This document shows, piece after piece, positions 1-5,461 of a stretch of DNA of 7,883 nt. Where the stretch lies: positions 1 to 7,883 of the forward strand of contig DNDT01000491.1 of the NCBI GenBank assembly GCA_003487525.1, in the 5' to 3' direction. Within the stretch, counting starts at the first letter, position 1, and each line of letters opens with the position of its first letter. The stretch is from Flavobacteriales bacterium (GTDB taxonomy: Bacteria; Bacteroidota; Bacteroidia; Flavobacteriales_E; Vicingaceae). The notes under the pieces were generated by a model. The model had not been told where the DNA came from. It ran no database searches and was given only the letters and a program-made list of their open reading frames with translations. Position numbers and translations under genes: made by a program.

Positions 1-77
1 GCATTCCCGGGGGAATGTATTTTGTTTCCCTTAAAACAATGGAAGGAGTGGGTATGCGGAGAATAGTGCTTCGGTAG
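1..77 (+). CDS. C-terminal tail of a T9SS cargo protein (type A sorting domain), 5' end outside window
   Basis: Reading from base 3, an open frame runs 24 codons to a TAG at 75-77. The visible residues begin IPGGMYFVSLKT and end RRIVLR. This matches the end of the Por secretion-system type A C-terminal sorting domain, in which a loop 'hPxGhYhVxl' is followed by two strands and a basic-hydrophobic end such as 'K-hhh'. In such proteins this ~80-residue domain directs export through the outer membrane by the type IX system and is then cleaved. Everything upstream, and thus the cargo function, lies outside the window. The gene converges on the PepSY gene that ends at 203. The 125 bases between them hold no clear T-tailed hairpin. 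The call rests only on pattern recognition of a short tail, but stop position, length and spacing of the motif all fit. Confidence 0.7.
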   Translation, partial: IPGGMYFVSLKTMEGVGMRRIVLR

Positions 78-202
78 ACCAACCATACCAAATAGATCAT
101 TCTTCCCCTGAAGGCGGCCGGCTGGATTAAGACACATTAATTGTTAAAGCCTTGTGCGCCTGACCGTTGTGCATGAGATAAAACGCATCACTAAATGGTC
201 GT

Positions 203-763
203 TCAACTCAACAAAAAGAATAAAAAAAGAAGGGGAATCAGGATACCCAAAATCGTATAAACGCCACCCCGACCGATTATGCCCTTTTTGCCTTTCACGA
301 TAAACAGGGCAGTAATGGTGAAGAAAATTAATGCCCCCGCAAAAATGTCGGAAAACCACATCCACCATTTACTTGGATTGTAGTGCAGGTAGTTTACTTC
401 GTAAAACACCAGTCGTTTTCGTAAATATTCTGCCCTGCCCAAACCGCTTGTCGTATTGACAACCATGGATGAACCGCCTTTTAAAAATATTTTAAGCAGA
501 TCCTTTTCCGGAAAATAGTGCTGCTTATACGTCTCACCTGGAGCTATCGTTGATAATAATTGCTTGATGTTCTTTTCTATATCTGCGTCATTGGATAAGG
601 GGATCTCCGTTTGAAATTGTTCCACATCTACGGTGTAATTTGGGTTCCAATCATTTATGTGGTTCAGGGCAATTCCGGACAAGGCATAAATAAATGTGGT
701 CCCGATAAAGAAGTAACCAATATCCCGGTGCAGAATTCTACTCCACTTTCGAATTTTTTTCAC
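203..763 (-). CDS. PepSY-associated TM helix domain membrane protein
   Basis: 186 aa. The N-terminus KKIRKWSRILHRDIGYFF leads into a membrane helix (about residues 15-34) ending SGIALNH. A periplasmic stretch of about 90 residues with a PepSY-like alpha/beta pattern follows (about 45-120). Then come LHYNPSKWWMWFSD (about 126-139), a second helix (about 140-156), a short basic turn KGKKGIIGRGG and a third hydrophobic helix to the C-terminus. This is the usual short Bacteroidota form of the PepSY-associated TM family; related proteins sit beside siderophore or metal receptors and ferric reductases. Conserved-looking histidines near the membrane (H12, H35, H127) could bind haem or metal, but that is inference. 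It lies 58 bases downstream of the OB-fold lipoprotein gene on the same strand, so co-transcription is likely. Exact substrate unknown. Confidence 0.8.
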   Translation of the reverse strand: MKKIRKWSRILHRDIGYFFIGTTFIYALSGIALNHINDWNPNYTVDVEQFQTEIPLSNDADIEKNIKQLLSTIAPGETYKQHYFPEKDLLKIFLKGGSSMVVNTTSGLGRAEYLRKRLVFYEVNYLHYNPSKWWMWFSDIFAGALIFFTITALFIVKGKKGIIGRGGVYTILGILIPLLFLFFLLS

Positions 764-821
764 TTATGTTCTAATGACAGAGGATGCATTGAGGTATTGG
801 TAAACACCCTGCACATGAGTA

Positions 822-1355
822 TTATTGGTTTTTCAGATGAGAAACATATTCCAGGGAATAGAAGGACAGATGATCCACTCCGGCAACCTTCATTGAATCC
901 CGGTAATGCTGAATTTGCTTTAATTTTTGATTGAAGACTTCATCGCTGTCCGTTCCTTCTTTATGATTTTGTATGTGATCTTCTTCTTTTTGCAAACAAT
1001 AGGCTTCATCTATTTTGAACTCTTTTACGATGCCCGTTACCTTAATTTCATCACCGACCATTTCATCGTCAAAACGCTCTTCACTTTCGACGTGCACCTC
1101 ACCGTCATCATTCACCAGGAACAGTTTTTTACCACCGTGTTTGCACACATGATCAACAATGCCCACTACCTGAACTTCTTTGTCTACCCAGTCGGCGGCA
1201 CTGACATCAAAATCGGCCAAACTTAGCACCGGTATACCTGTTGTGTTCTCTACTGCTTCTAGGTTTTCAGCTTCGGTATTGTTATCCATTTTACTGCTTT
1301 CTGAACAGGAAATACCCAATGCCAAAATGCATAATATCATTATCGAATTTTTCAT
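822..1355 (-). CDS. OB-fold-like lipoprotein with a C-K-H-G-G-K-K motif
   Basis: 177 aa. A short signal peptide ends in a lipobox-like LGISC with lipidation Cys17, so it is probably anchored in the envelope. An acidic linker (about 18-40) follows. Residues about 43-115 have a five-strand OB-fold look: a strand with EVQVVGIVDHVC, then KHGGKKLFLVNDDG, then strands ending EIKVTGIVKEF, where the repeated 'V-x-G-I-V' is typical of nucleic-acid-binding-like OB folds of the tRNA_anti/DUF4920 type. Cys71 and His73 in the motif, plus Cys120, His127 and His131, could form a metal site or disulfide; this is inference. The C-terminal ~50 residues look helical and charged (coiled-coil-like). It is the first gene of a probable operon with the PepSY protein. 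It has a promoter at 1380-1409 and an FNR-type palindrome just upstream. Function unproven. Confidence 0.75.
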   Translation of the reverse strand: MKNSIMILCILALGISCSESSKMDNNTEAENLEAVENTTGIPVLSLADFDVSAADWVDKEVQVVGIVDHVCKHGGKKLFLVNDDGEVHVESEERFDDEMVGDEIKVTGIVKEFKIDEAYCLQKEEDHIQNHKEGTDSDEVFNQKLKQIQHYRDSMKVAGVDHLSFYSLEYVSHLKNQ

Positions 1356-1379
1356 AATCTCTGGAATTCTGTTTGACTT

Positions 1380-1409
1380 TAAACTTAGGCAAAAGGGGGT
1401 GTGGTCAAA
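1380..1409 (-). promoter_or_regulatory. Bacteroidota-type promoter of the OB-fold lipoprotein/PepSY operon
   Basis: On the minus strand TTTG (1406-1409) is followed after 18 bases by TAAGTTTA (1380-1387). The Bacteroidota consensus is TTTG-N19-TAnnTTTG, so the only departures are a spacer one base short and a last A for G. Transcription would begin near 1375, giving a leader of about 20 bases before the ATG at 1355. The best-formed promoter among the minus-strand genes here. Confidence 0.6.
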
Positions 1410-1420
1410 CCTGTATTCAG

Positions 1421-1434
1421 TTGATATAAATCAA
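1421..1434. promoter_or_regulatory. Perfect FNR/CRP-family operator palindrome TTGAT-N4-ATCAA
   Basis: The bases TTGATATAAATCAA form an exact palindrome identical to the FNR consensus half sites TTGAT/ATCAA with a 4-base spacer. Its centre lies about 20 bases upstream of the -33 element of the promoter at 1380-1409, or roughly -52 from the inferred start. That is a place where Crp/Fnr-family activators bind. The downstream gene on the plus side is convergent or distant, so the box most likely serves the OB-fold lipoprotein/PepSY operon. Not shown: which Crp/Fnr protein binds it. Confidence 0.6.
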
Positions 1435-1601
1435 TGGTTTTATGACTTTTATCGGGTGAGAAAGGATCGTATTTTTACCAAGATTAAATCGTGCACAAAA
1501 TAAGCATGGTGTTGATGGAGACTGAAAGTATGATAGGTTGTCGCGCTTTTTCACCTCCGGAGAACAGATTAAGGGGGTGACTTGCGGGAGCCTGGGTGCA
1601 A

Positions 1602-2429
1602 TCAGATTTCTTCCACCTTACCATTCGCATAGATGCCAATTTTCACTTCGGACAGCTTTATGTCCCGGATCAATCCCCCGCCTTTACCTTCAGGGCGGAT
1701 GTTTGTTAATGTATAAGACACACTTGGATTGAAACTGCCGTTCACCGCATCTATAATAAACTGACCAAAGTTAAATTCGGCCCTCGTCGAATAAATTTTT
1801 CCCTGGTCTATGTAGTAAAACCTTAAGTAAAAAGTTAATTCGTTATTTGTTATTAAATATTTGCAGATGACGCTCTGGTTCCTGATATCATAGGTAAATG
1901 CCGTATTCGTAAATTTTTGCTTCAGGGGATATTCTCTCATATCGGTATATCGGCCTGTATCCAGGACAGTTGCATTCCATATACTCACATCATAGATGTC
2001 CGTAACGATGCCCTTGAACGAAGAAACCGCGTAAACACCGTCTATAACCTCCATGGTGGCTGTATCGCTTAGTGATTTATCCTCGTTGTATGCAATTAGC
2101 TGTATTTTGCGGCGTTGGCGTTCTCTTCTATTTTCAGAAGAGGCAAATGAAAAATTCACACCCCTACCACCGGTTCGCATGACACCGTATCTTTGATAGC
2201 GCCATTTGTAACTGCTTGCGTTTTTGGATGTATTTGTAAAATAAAATGAATCGAGCGGATTGCCTTTCTTGATGATATTGGCCGTGAATGAAGCGATCGG
2301 CATAACGGTTGTATCCGGATTGTTTGGATCAGGAATTATTGGATTGTTTGCGGGTTGGGCATCCTCTTCTTTCTGGCAGGAAAAGACCAAGGCAAGGCAG
2401 GGGATCAGGATGTAAATTATCTTTTTCAT
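1602..2429 (-). CDS. PKD-domain-containing lipoprotein of unknown function
   Basis: 275 aa. A signal peptide ends in LVFSC with lipidation Cys18, followed by QKEEDAQ and a Pro/Asn-rich linker (about 24-43). An acidic run right after the lipidated Cys (KEED) resembles the Bacteroidota surface lipoprotein export signal, suggesting display on the cell surface. Residues about 44-130 look like one PKD-type Ig fold: IASFTA at the start, FTNTSKNASSYKWRY as the typical 'N-x-S-x-x-A-x-x-Y-x-W' strand and a closing TATMEVID. A very basic loop ENRRERQRRK lies inside it. The C-terminal ~140 residues are beta-rich and not recognised. It is transcribed alone: 247 bases separate its stop from the next start downstream. 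A perfect -7 box (2454-2461) sits just upstream. Probably a surface adhesin or binding protein; no enzyme motif seen. Confidence 0.7.
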   Translation of the reverse strand: MKKIIYILIPCLALVFSCQKEEDAQPANNPIIPDPNNPDTTVMPIASFTANIIKKGNPLDSFYFTNTSKNASSYKWRYQRYGVMRTGGRGVNFSFASSENRRERQRRKIQLIAYNEDKSLSDTATMEVIDGVYAVSSFKGIVTDIYDVSIWNATVLDTGRYTDMREYPLKQKFTNTAFTYDIRNQSVICKYLITNNELTFYLRFYYIDQGKIYSTRAEFNFGQFIIDAVNGSFNPSVSYTLTNIRPEGKGGGLIRDIKLSEVKIGIYANGKVEEI

Positions 2430-2453
2430 TCTCCAAGGTTGATTAGGTTAATC

Positions 2454-2461
2454 CAAATATA
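2454..2461 (-). promoter_or_regulatory. Candidate -7 box for the PKD lipoprotein gene
   Basis: Minus-strand TATATTTG is an exact TAnnTTTG match 25 bases upstream of the ATG at 2429. No TTTG is found at the -33 distance; instead there is a run of A residues upstream. Partial support only. Confidence 0.4.
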
Positions 2462-2590
2462 TTTTTTTTTGTGTTCCGTAGTATACCTCATACTTTTTTC
2501 GTTTGGCGTCGAAATACCTTCAACCGTCATTCGATCAGAGATTGGAATTGCTCAGGGTTTAAACCATTCCCAAAGCCCTTTGATAATAAT

Positions 2591-2638
2591 GGGACGGAGG
2601 GTGGAGTCCCGATTTATGATTTATGACGTATGATTTTT
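2591..2638. repeat. Small hairpin joined to a 7-bp tandem repeat (4 units)
   Basis: GGGAC (2591-2595) pairs with GTCCC (2606-2610) around a 10-base purine-rich loop. The next base starts four consecutive 7-base units: GATTTAT (2611), GATTTAT (2618), GACGTAT (2625) and GATTTTT (2632). The period is exact although the last two units have diverged. The 2430-2804 spacer also holds palindrome GGTTTAAACC (2556-2565) and CAAAG-CC-CTTTG (2571-2582). No gene is seen in this spacer. Confidence 0.55.
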
Positions 2639-2690
2639 TAAAGGATTTTTCCAATCTTCTCATGGGCATCTGATTACCAGTCACAGTGCC

Positions 2691-2722
2691 AAAAACAAAA
2701 ACCCCACACATTGTGCAGGGTT
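2691..2722 (-). terminator. Intrinsic terminator of the five-helix membrane protein gene
   Basis: On the minus strand a 10-bp stem (outer AACCC/GGGTT, inner CAC/GTG, two G-T wobbles) with a 3-base loop occupies 2700-2722. It is followed by TTTTTGTTTTT (plus 2691-2701). It lies about 83 bases after the stop of the gene at 2805-3674, in the right orientation. Confidence 0.7.
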
Positions 2723-2804
2723 GGTGCTTCTCAGTTTATGTTGATTTTCAAAGAGTACGTATTATCCTGTCCATTTTTCGCCCCTTAACCAATCCTCGAT
2801 TGAA

Positions 2805-3674
2805 TTATTCCTCAGCGCCTGTGTTGATGGCTTCTTTAGGATCTATTCCACGAGCAATTTTTTCATAATCAAGGGTGGATCCTCCCAAACTATGTGGAAT
2901 CATATAAACCACAATCATAACTACAGCGGCTGATAATACTGTCACCCTGCCAATGGATTCCTTGATTTTCAGTTTAAAACCAATAATCACGAATGCCAGA
3001 GCCCATGCCAGCCACATGATTAGTGTTTTGTTATCGGTAAAATCACCTCCAAAGGGAAATCCGGTCCAATATTCACCGAAGGCACTTTTTTGCACCAACG
3101 GCCCTAAAACCATTCCTCCCACGGACATTGCAACGAAAGCAACCACTGTCCATCGACGCATTGTGCCATAATCAAAGATTGCGCTTAATCCAGCCAGAAT
3201 ACCAAAAAAGATTCCCAAAACCATCATCGAAACATGTGGTATTAAAATATAGGCGGAAACGGGATCTTTGTATCTCAACACAATGTTATCTTCTCCTTTT
3301 TCCGGAATATTGAATTCCACACCATCGATGTTACCACTAATAGAATATTCGATTTTTCCGGCAGCCGGCTGTACGGGCAATTGAGCAACAAATTCTTTGT
3401 CATTGTTCATTTTAAATTCTAATTCCGTTATGGCATCTTTCGTCTGATAACGCTTGTATTTTAATGTCGCCGAGTATTCCGCATCTTCGATATTCGGAAG
3501 GGTAATTTGTGCTCCTTCTGTGGTTTCTTGAGATCTAAGCAAGCCATAGTCATAATTTTTACCGGCATGCTCCAATTGTCCTTTGTACTTATAAGTAGGT
3601 CCTGTACTTCTCTGATAAATCATTGAGGACAGTGCCAAAACGACGGATAAGACCCAAATCAGTGTTCTTTTCAT
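2805..3674 (-). CDS. Conserved five-helix membrane protein of unknown function
   Basis: 289 aa. A first hydrophobic segment (about 4-20) could be a signal anchor. Residues about 25-135 are a beta-rich extracytoplasmic domain without Cys. Four membrane helices follow (about 141-167, 175-195, 217-234, 243-261), then a short soluble tail rich in acidic residues. The loop between helices 3 and 4 has the striking motif FGEYWTGFPFGGDFTDNK (199-216), which looks too specific to be spacer and is probably the active or binding part of a family found across Bacteroidota; I recognise the pattern but know no assigned function. His147 and His261 lie in or at the end of helices. It is a single-gene unit: its own terminator lies at 2691-2722, and the next gene upstream is divergent. 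A weak -7 like box AACGTTTG (minus, 3694-3701) lies 20 bases before the ATG. Confidence 0.75.
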   Translation of the reverse strand: MKRTLIWVLSVVLALSSMIYQRSTGPTYKYKGQLEHAGKNYDYGLLRSQETTEGAQITLPNIEDAEYSATLKYKRYQTKDAITELEFKMNNDKEFVAQLPVQPAAGKIEYSISGNIDGVEFNIPEKGEDNIVLRYKDPVSAYILIPHVSMMVLGIFFGILAGLSAIFDYGTMRRWTVVAFVAMSVGGMVLGPLVQKSAFGEYWTGFPFGGDFTDNKTLIMWLAWALAFVIIGFKLKIKESIGRVTVLSAAVVMIVVYMIPHSLGGSTLDYEKIARGIDPKEAINTGAEE

Positions 3675-3693
3675 TTTCTTATCATTAATCTTT

Positions 3694-3701
3694 CAAACGT
3701 T
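3694..3701 (-). promoter_or_regulatory. Weak candidate -7 box for the five-helix membrane protein gene
   Basis: Minus-strand AACGTTTG matches nAnnTTTG but lacks the leading T, and no TTTG lies at the -33 distance. Its position, 20 bases before the ATG, is right. Offered only as the best candidate in this leader. Confidence 0.25.
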
Positions 3702-3888
3702 TTTATAAAACGAATACGAAATTATGTGAATATCAATTATGCCCGGAACAAAGTCTCTGGCGACGATTGCAAGGTAAGGATACCGCATCATGGTTTTATG
3801 AGGACAGTCAAAGGAAAATTTGATTTTTGGTAGATTTTTCACCTCTTCCAGGACCCTTTAAATCCCTTGTGGCTTTTTGAAAATAGTA

Positions 3889-3911
3889 AACCACGCGTAT
3901 TTTGCGTGGTT
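3889..3911. repeat. Perfect 8-bp stem-loop in the divergent spacer
   Basis: AACCACGC (3889-3896) and GCGTGGTT (3904-3911) pair perfectly around a 7-base loop GTATTTT. No T-run follows on the plus strand and no gene ends here on the minus strand, so it is not an obvious terminator. The arm GCGTGGTT differs in one base from GCGTAGTT, the arm of the hairpins at 5462-5546, but here the arms are in the opposite order. The spacer 3675-4184 (about 510 bases) carries no convincing gene; it holds this hairpin, the heptamer array, an inverted repeat at 4072-4110 and the crp-like promoter. Confidence 0.55.
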
Positions 3912-4014
3912 GAAACTCCTATGTCTATCTGCTCCTGGCCAGGCCCACATCTGTAATCAGGAAATCGAATAAAGTGAGGTTCACGAATTCCTTTGAAAAT
4001 AAACACGATCGAGT

Positions 4015-4060
4015 AATCTTGAATCTTGAATCTGGAATCTGGATTCTGGAATCTGGAATC
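4015..4060. repeat. 7-bp tandem repeat, consensus AATCTGG (6 units plus 4 bases)
   Basis: Units start at 4015, 4022, 4029, 4036, 4043 and 4050, with a partial AATC at 4057-4060. The first two units read AATCTTG, the fifth ATTCTGG and the others AATCTGG. The period is exact with no indels. It lies in a gene-free spacer, 125 bases upstream of the Crp-like start. This is the second heptameric array in the window (the other is at 2611-2638), with a different sequence. Confidence 0.8.
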
Positions 4061-4071
4061 AACGGGCTGAG

Positions 4072-4110
4072 TGGTCTTCGCTTTCCCTTCTGACAAAGCT
4101 CAGAAGACCA
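4072..4110. repeat. Nested, mutually exclusive inverted repeats upstream of the crp-like promoter
   Basis: TGGTCTTC (4072-4079) pairs with GAAGACCA (4103-4110), 8 bp with a 23-base interval. Inside it CTTCTGA (4087-4093) pairs with TCAGAAG (4100-4106) around a 6-base loop. The two stems share the GAAG and cannot both form. The structure ends 21 bases before the -33 element at 4132, so it would not be in the mRNA started there. An operator or a remnant of the repeat region are both possible. Confidence 0.4.
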
Positions 4111-4131
4111 TTTGAAAATGATGGATGTTCT

Positions 4132-4162
4132 TTTGGATTAAACTACTTTTAGTTCAGTTTTG
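4132..4162 (+). promoter_or_regulatory. Bacteroidota-type promoter of the Crp-like gene
   Basis: TTTG (4132-4135), then exactly 19 bases, then CAGTTTTG (4155-4162). The consensus is TTTG-N19-TAnnTTTG, and only the first T of the -7 box is changed. Transcription would begin near 4167, which makes the ATG at 4167 an unlikely start and favours those at 4179 or 4185. Confidence 0.55.
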
Positions 4163-4184
4163 AATTATGCAGGTAGTAATGGCA

Positions 4185-4766
4185 ATGAATGTCAATCCAC
4201 TCATAGAATACTTTGAAAATTTTCTTCCTTTGGATGAAGAAGAAGTGGCTGCGGTTAACGAATTTTTCAAGGAGCGGAGAATTAAACGGAGGCAATTCAT
4301 TTTGCAGGAGGGGGATGTATGCAGACACAACACATTTGTTGTCCAGGGATGTTTAAAAATGTACATGGTAGATCCAAATGGCAAAGAACATAACCTGCAA
4401 TTTGCTGTTGAAAATTGGTGGATCGGAGACATCGGTAGTTTCCACTCTGAAGAACCCAGCAAGCTATACATTGAAGCTGTGGAAGAATCAATTCTACTGC
4501 AAATTAATAAGGAAGACCAGTGGAAACTCTATGTGGACTTTCCCAAATTCAACAGGATATTCAGAGTTCTTGCTGAAAATGCCATGGTTAGTCTGCAAAA
4601 CAGAGTACTTCAGAACATCAGTTCAACGGCAGAAGAGCGTTACCTTCATTTTTTAGAAAAACATCCGCAATTATTCAATCGAATTTCCAATGTTCAAATC
4701 GCCTCTTTCTTGGGCGTAACACCAGAATTTCTGAGTACTATCAGGAAGAAACTGGTAAAACCTTAA
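4185..4766 (+). CDS. Crp/Fnr-family transcriptional regulator
   Basis: 193 aa from this ATG. In-frame ATGs also exist at 4167 and 4179; 4185 (MNVNPLIEYF) fits the usual family N-terminus and the inferred transcription start near 4167. Residues about 15-115 form the cyclic-nucleotide-binding-type beta barrel (KRRQFILQEGDVC, then FVVQGCLKMYMVD). The phosphate-cassette region reads NWWIGDIGSFHSEEPSKLYI, with no 'FGE...R-[ST]' signature, so cAMP binding is unlikely. A long dimer helix (about 115-145) leads to a helix-turn-helix at about 167-190 (SNVQIASFLGVTPEFLSTIRKK). The recognition helix has Glu181 and Ser184 where FNR has Glu and Ser, but Thr where FNR has Arg. No N-terminal Cys cluster, so not an FeS oxygen sensor. 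Bacteroidota carry many such regulators with unknown signals. It precedes an NTF2-like lipoprotein gene by 85 bases, probably its partner or target. Confidence 0.85.
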   Translation: MNVNPLIEYFENFLPLDEEEVAAVNEFFKERRIKRRQFILQEGDVCRHNTFVVQGCLKMYMVDPNGKEHNLQFAVENWWIGDIGSFHSEEPSKLYIEAVEESILLQINKEDQWKLYVDFPKFNRIFRVLAENAMVSLQNRVLQNISSTAEERYLHFLEKHPQLFNRISNVQIASFLGVTPEFLSTIRKKLVKP

Positions 4767-4768
4767 TC

Positions 4769-4793
4769 TACCTTAAGGCTATTTCTTAAGATA
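4769..4793. other. Stem-loop between the Crp-like gene and the NTF2-like lipoprotein gene
   Basis: TACCTTAAG (4769-4777) pairs with CTTAAGATA (4785-4793) with one C-A mismatch and a 7-base loop, starting three bases after the Crp-like stop. It has no following T-run, so full termination is unlikely. It could be an mRNA-stability or processing hairpin between two genes of one operon, or chance. Confidence 0.35.
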
Positions 4794-4851
4794 CCTTATA
4801 GGTGTCTGTGTATGCATTTCTTGACCTTTGTTTGAAACAAAAACAAAAGGA

Positions 4852-5355
4852 ATGAAAGGAAGAATACTTATATCCGCTCTCACCCTGGTATTAATATGGT
4901 CGTGCGGAGAAAAGCATACCGAAGAAATCAATCAACTATCATCACAAAAAACTGAAATCATGGAAAAAGTAGAAAAACAAAAAATTGAAATTTTATTGAA
5001 CGAATATCAAACGTCATTGAACACCTCGGATGCAAAATTGGCTCAATCACTCTATACGAAGGATGGGATATTTATGCCAACAGAAGCTCCATCCGGAATC
5101 GGTTCGGATGGGATTTTAAAATCCTATGAATATGTGTTTTCTCAGATTCAATTGAATATTAAATTCTTCATTGAAGAAATCCAAGTGGAAGGAAACCTGG
5201 CGTTTGGCGTTACCAGTTCAAAGGGTACCACTCTGATCCATGCAACCGGAGACACAATTCCGGAGGCAAACAGAGAACTGTTTGTATTTGAAAAAATTGA
5301 TGGGGAGTGGAAGATAGCCAGGTATATGTTCAATAAAACTGAACCGAGAGGGTAG
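4852..5355 (+). CDS. NTF2/SnoaL-like (DUF4440-type) lipoprotein
   Basis: 167 aa from ATG 4852; the upstream TTG at 4828 is in frame but would put a polar stretch before the signal peptide. The signal peptide runs through ALTLVLIWSC with lipidation Cys18. A Lys/Glu-rich helical linker (about 20-42) leads to a ~120-residue NTF2-like fold: helix KIEILLNEYQTSLNTSDAKLAQSLY, then TKDGIFMPTEAPSGIGSDGI, a second helix, and strands ending in RELFVFEKIDGEWKIARYMFNK. That last piece is the typical ending 'W-K-I-x-x-[YD]-x-x-[NS]' of the SgcJ/EcaC/YybH group. Such proteins bind small hydrophobic ligands; some are isomerases or cyclases. No catalytic residue can be assigned here. An internal Met37 (MEKVEKQK) could start a cytosolic form. 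It is 85 bases after the Crp-like gene and closed by the terminator at 5373-5411. Confidence 0.8.
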   Translation: MKGRILISALTLVLIWSCGEKHTEEINQLSSQKTEIMEKVEKQKIEILLNEYQTSLNTSDAKLAQSLYTKDGIFMPTEAPSGIGSDGILKSYEYVFSQIQLNIKFFIEEIQVEGNLAFGVTSSKGTTLIHATGDTIPEANRELFVFEKIDGEWKIARYMFNKTEPRG

Positions 5356-5372
5356 TGCAAAAGAATAGTTCT

Positions 5373-5411
5373 AATGCAGCTTGGATATATGTCCAAGCTG
5401 CATTTTTTTTT
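5373..5411 (+). terminator. Strong intrinsic terminator after the NTF2-like lipoprotein gene
   Basis: A perfect 13-bp stem (5373-5385 with 5392-5404; the arm reads AATGCAGCTTGGA) around a 6-base loop TATATG is followed by nine T residues (5403-5411). It begins 17 bases after the stop codon at 5355. The stem starts with A-T pairs, so part of the T-run is in the stem. Confidence 0.9.
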
Positions 5412-5461
5412 CGGGTAGAATTATAAACCTAACTTTTCCACTTCTCCCACAATCCCCTAAG

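Noticed and set aside
2..28. CATTCC-CGGG-GGAATG hairpin followed by TATTTTGTTT as a plus-strand terminator
   Set aside because: It lies inside the coding tail of the T9SS gene, upstream of its stop codon.
1..100. Minus-strand open frame from ATG at 100 to the window edge
   Set aside because: It overlaps the much better plus-strand T9SS tail, has only 33 codons and no family pattern.
127..205. Short minus-strand frame after the PepSY stop ending LMHNGQAHKALTINVS
   Set aside because: It looks protein-like but has no start codon after the preceding stop in its frame, and the PepSY protein already ends where its family ends. Likely chance.
611..1503. Plus-strand open frames over 611-934, 927-1226 and 1180-1503
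   Set aside because: They are antisense shadows of the PepSY and OB-fold lipoprotein genes and their leader, with no domain pattern of their own.
1550..1584. Inverted repeat TCACCTCC / GGGGGTGA as a terminator of the PKD lipoprotein gene
   Set aside because: On the minus strand it is followed by A residues, not T, and the loop is long; no terminator can be claimed there.
3839..4096. 85-codon minus-strand open frame
   Set aside because: It runs through the heptamer array and the 3889-3911 hairpin, has no recognisable domain, and no promoter or ribosome-site context; more likely non-coding repeat DNA.
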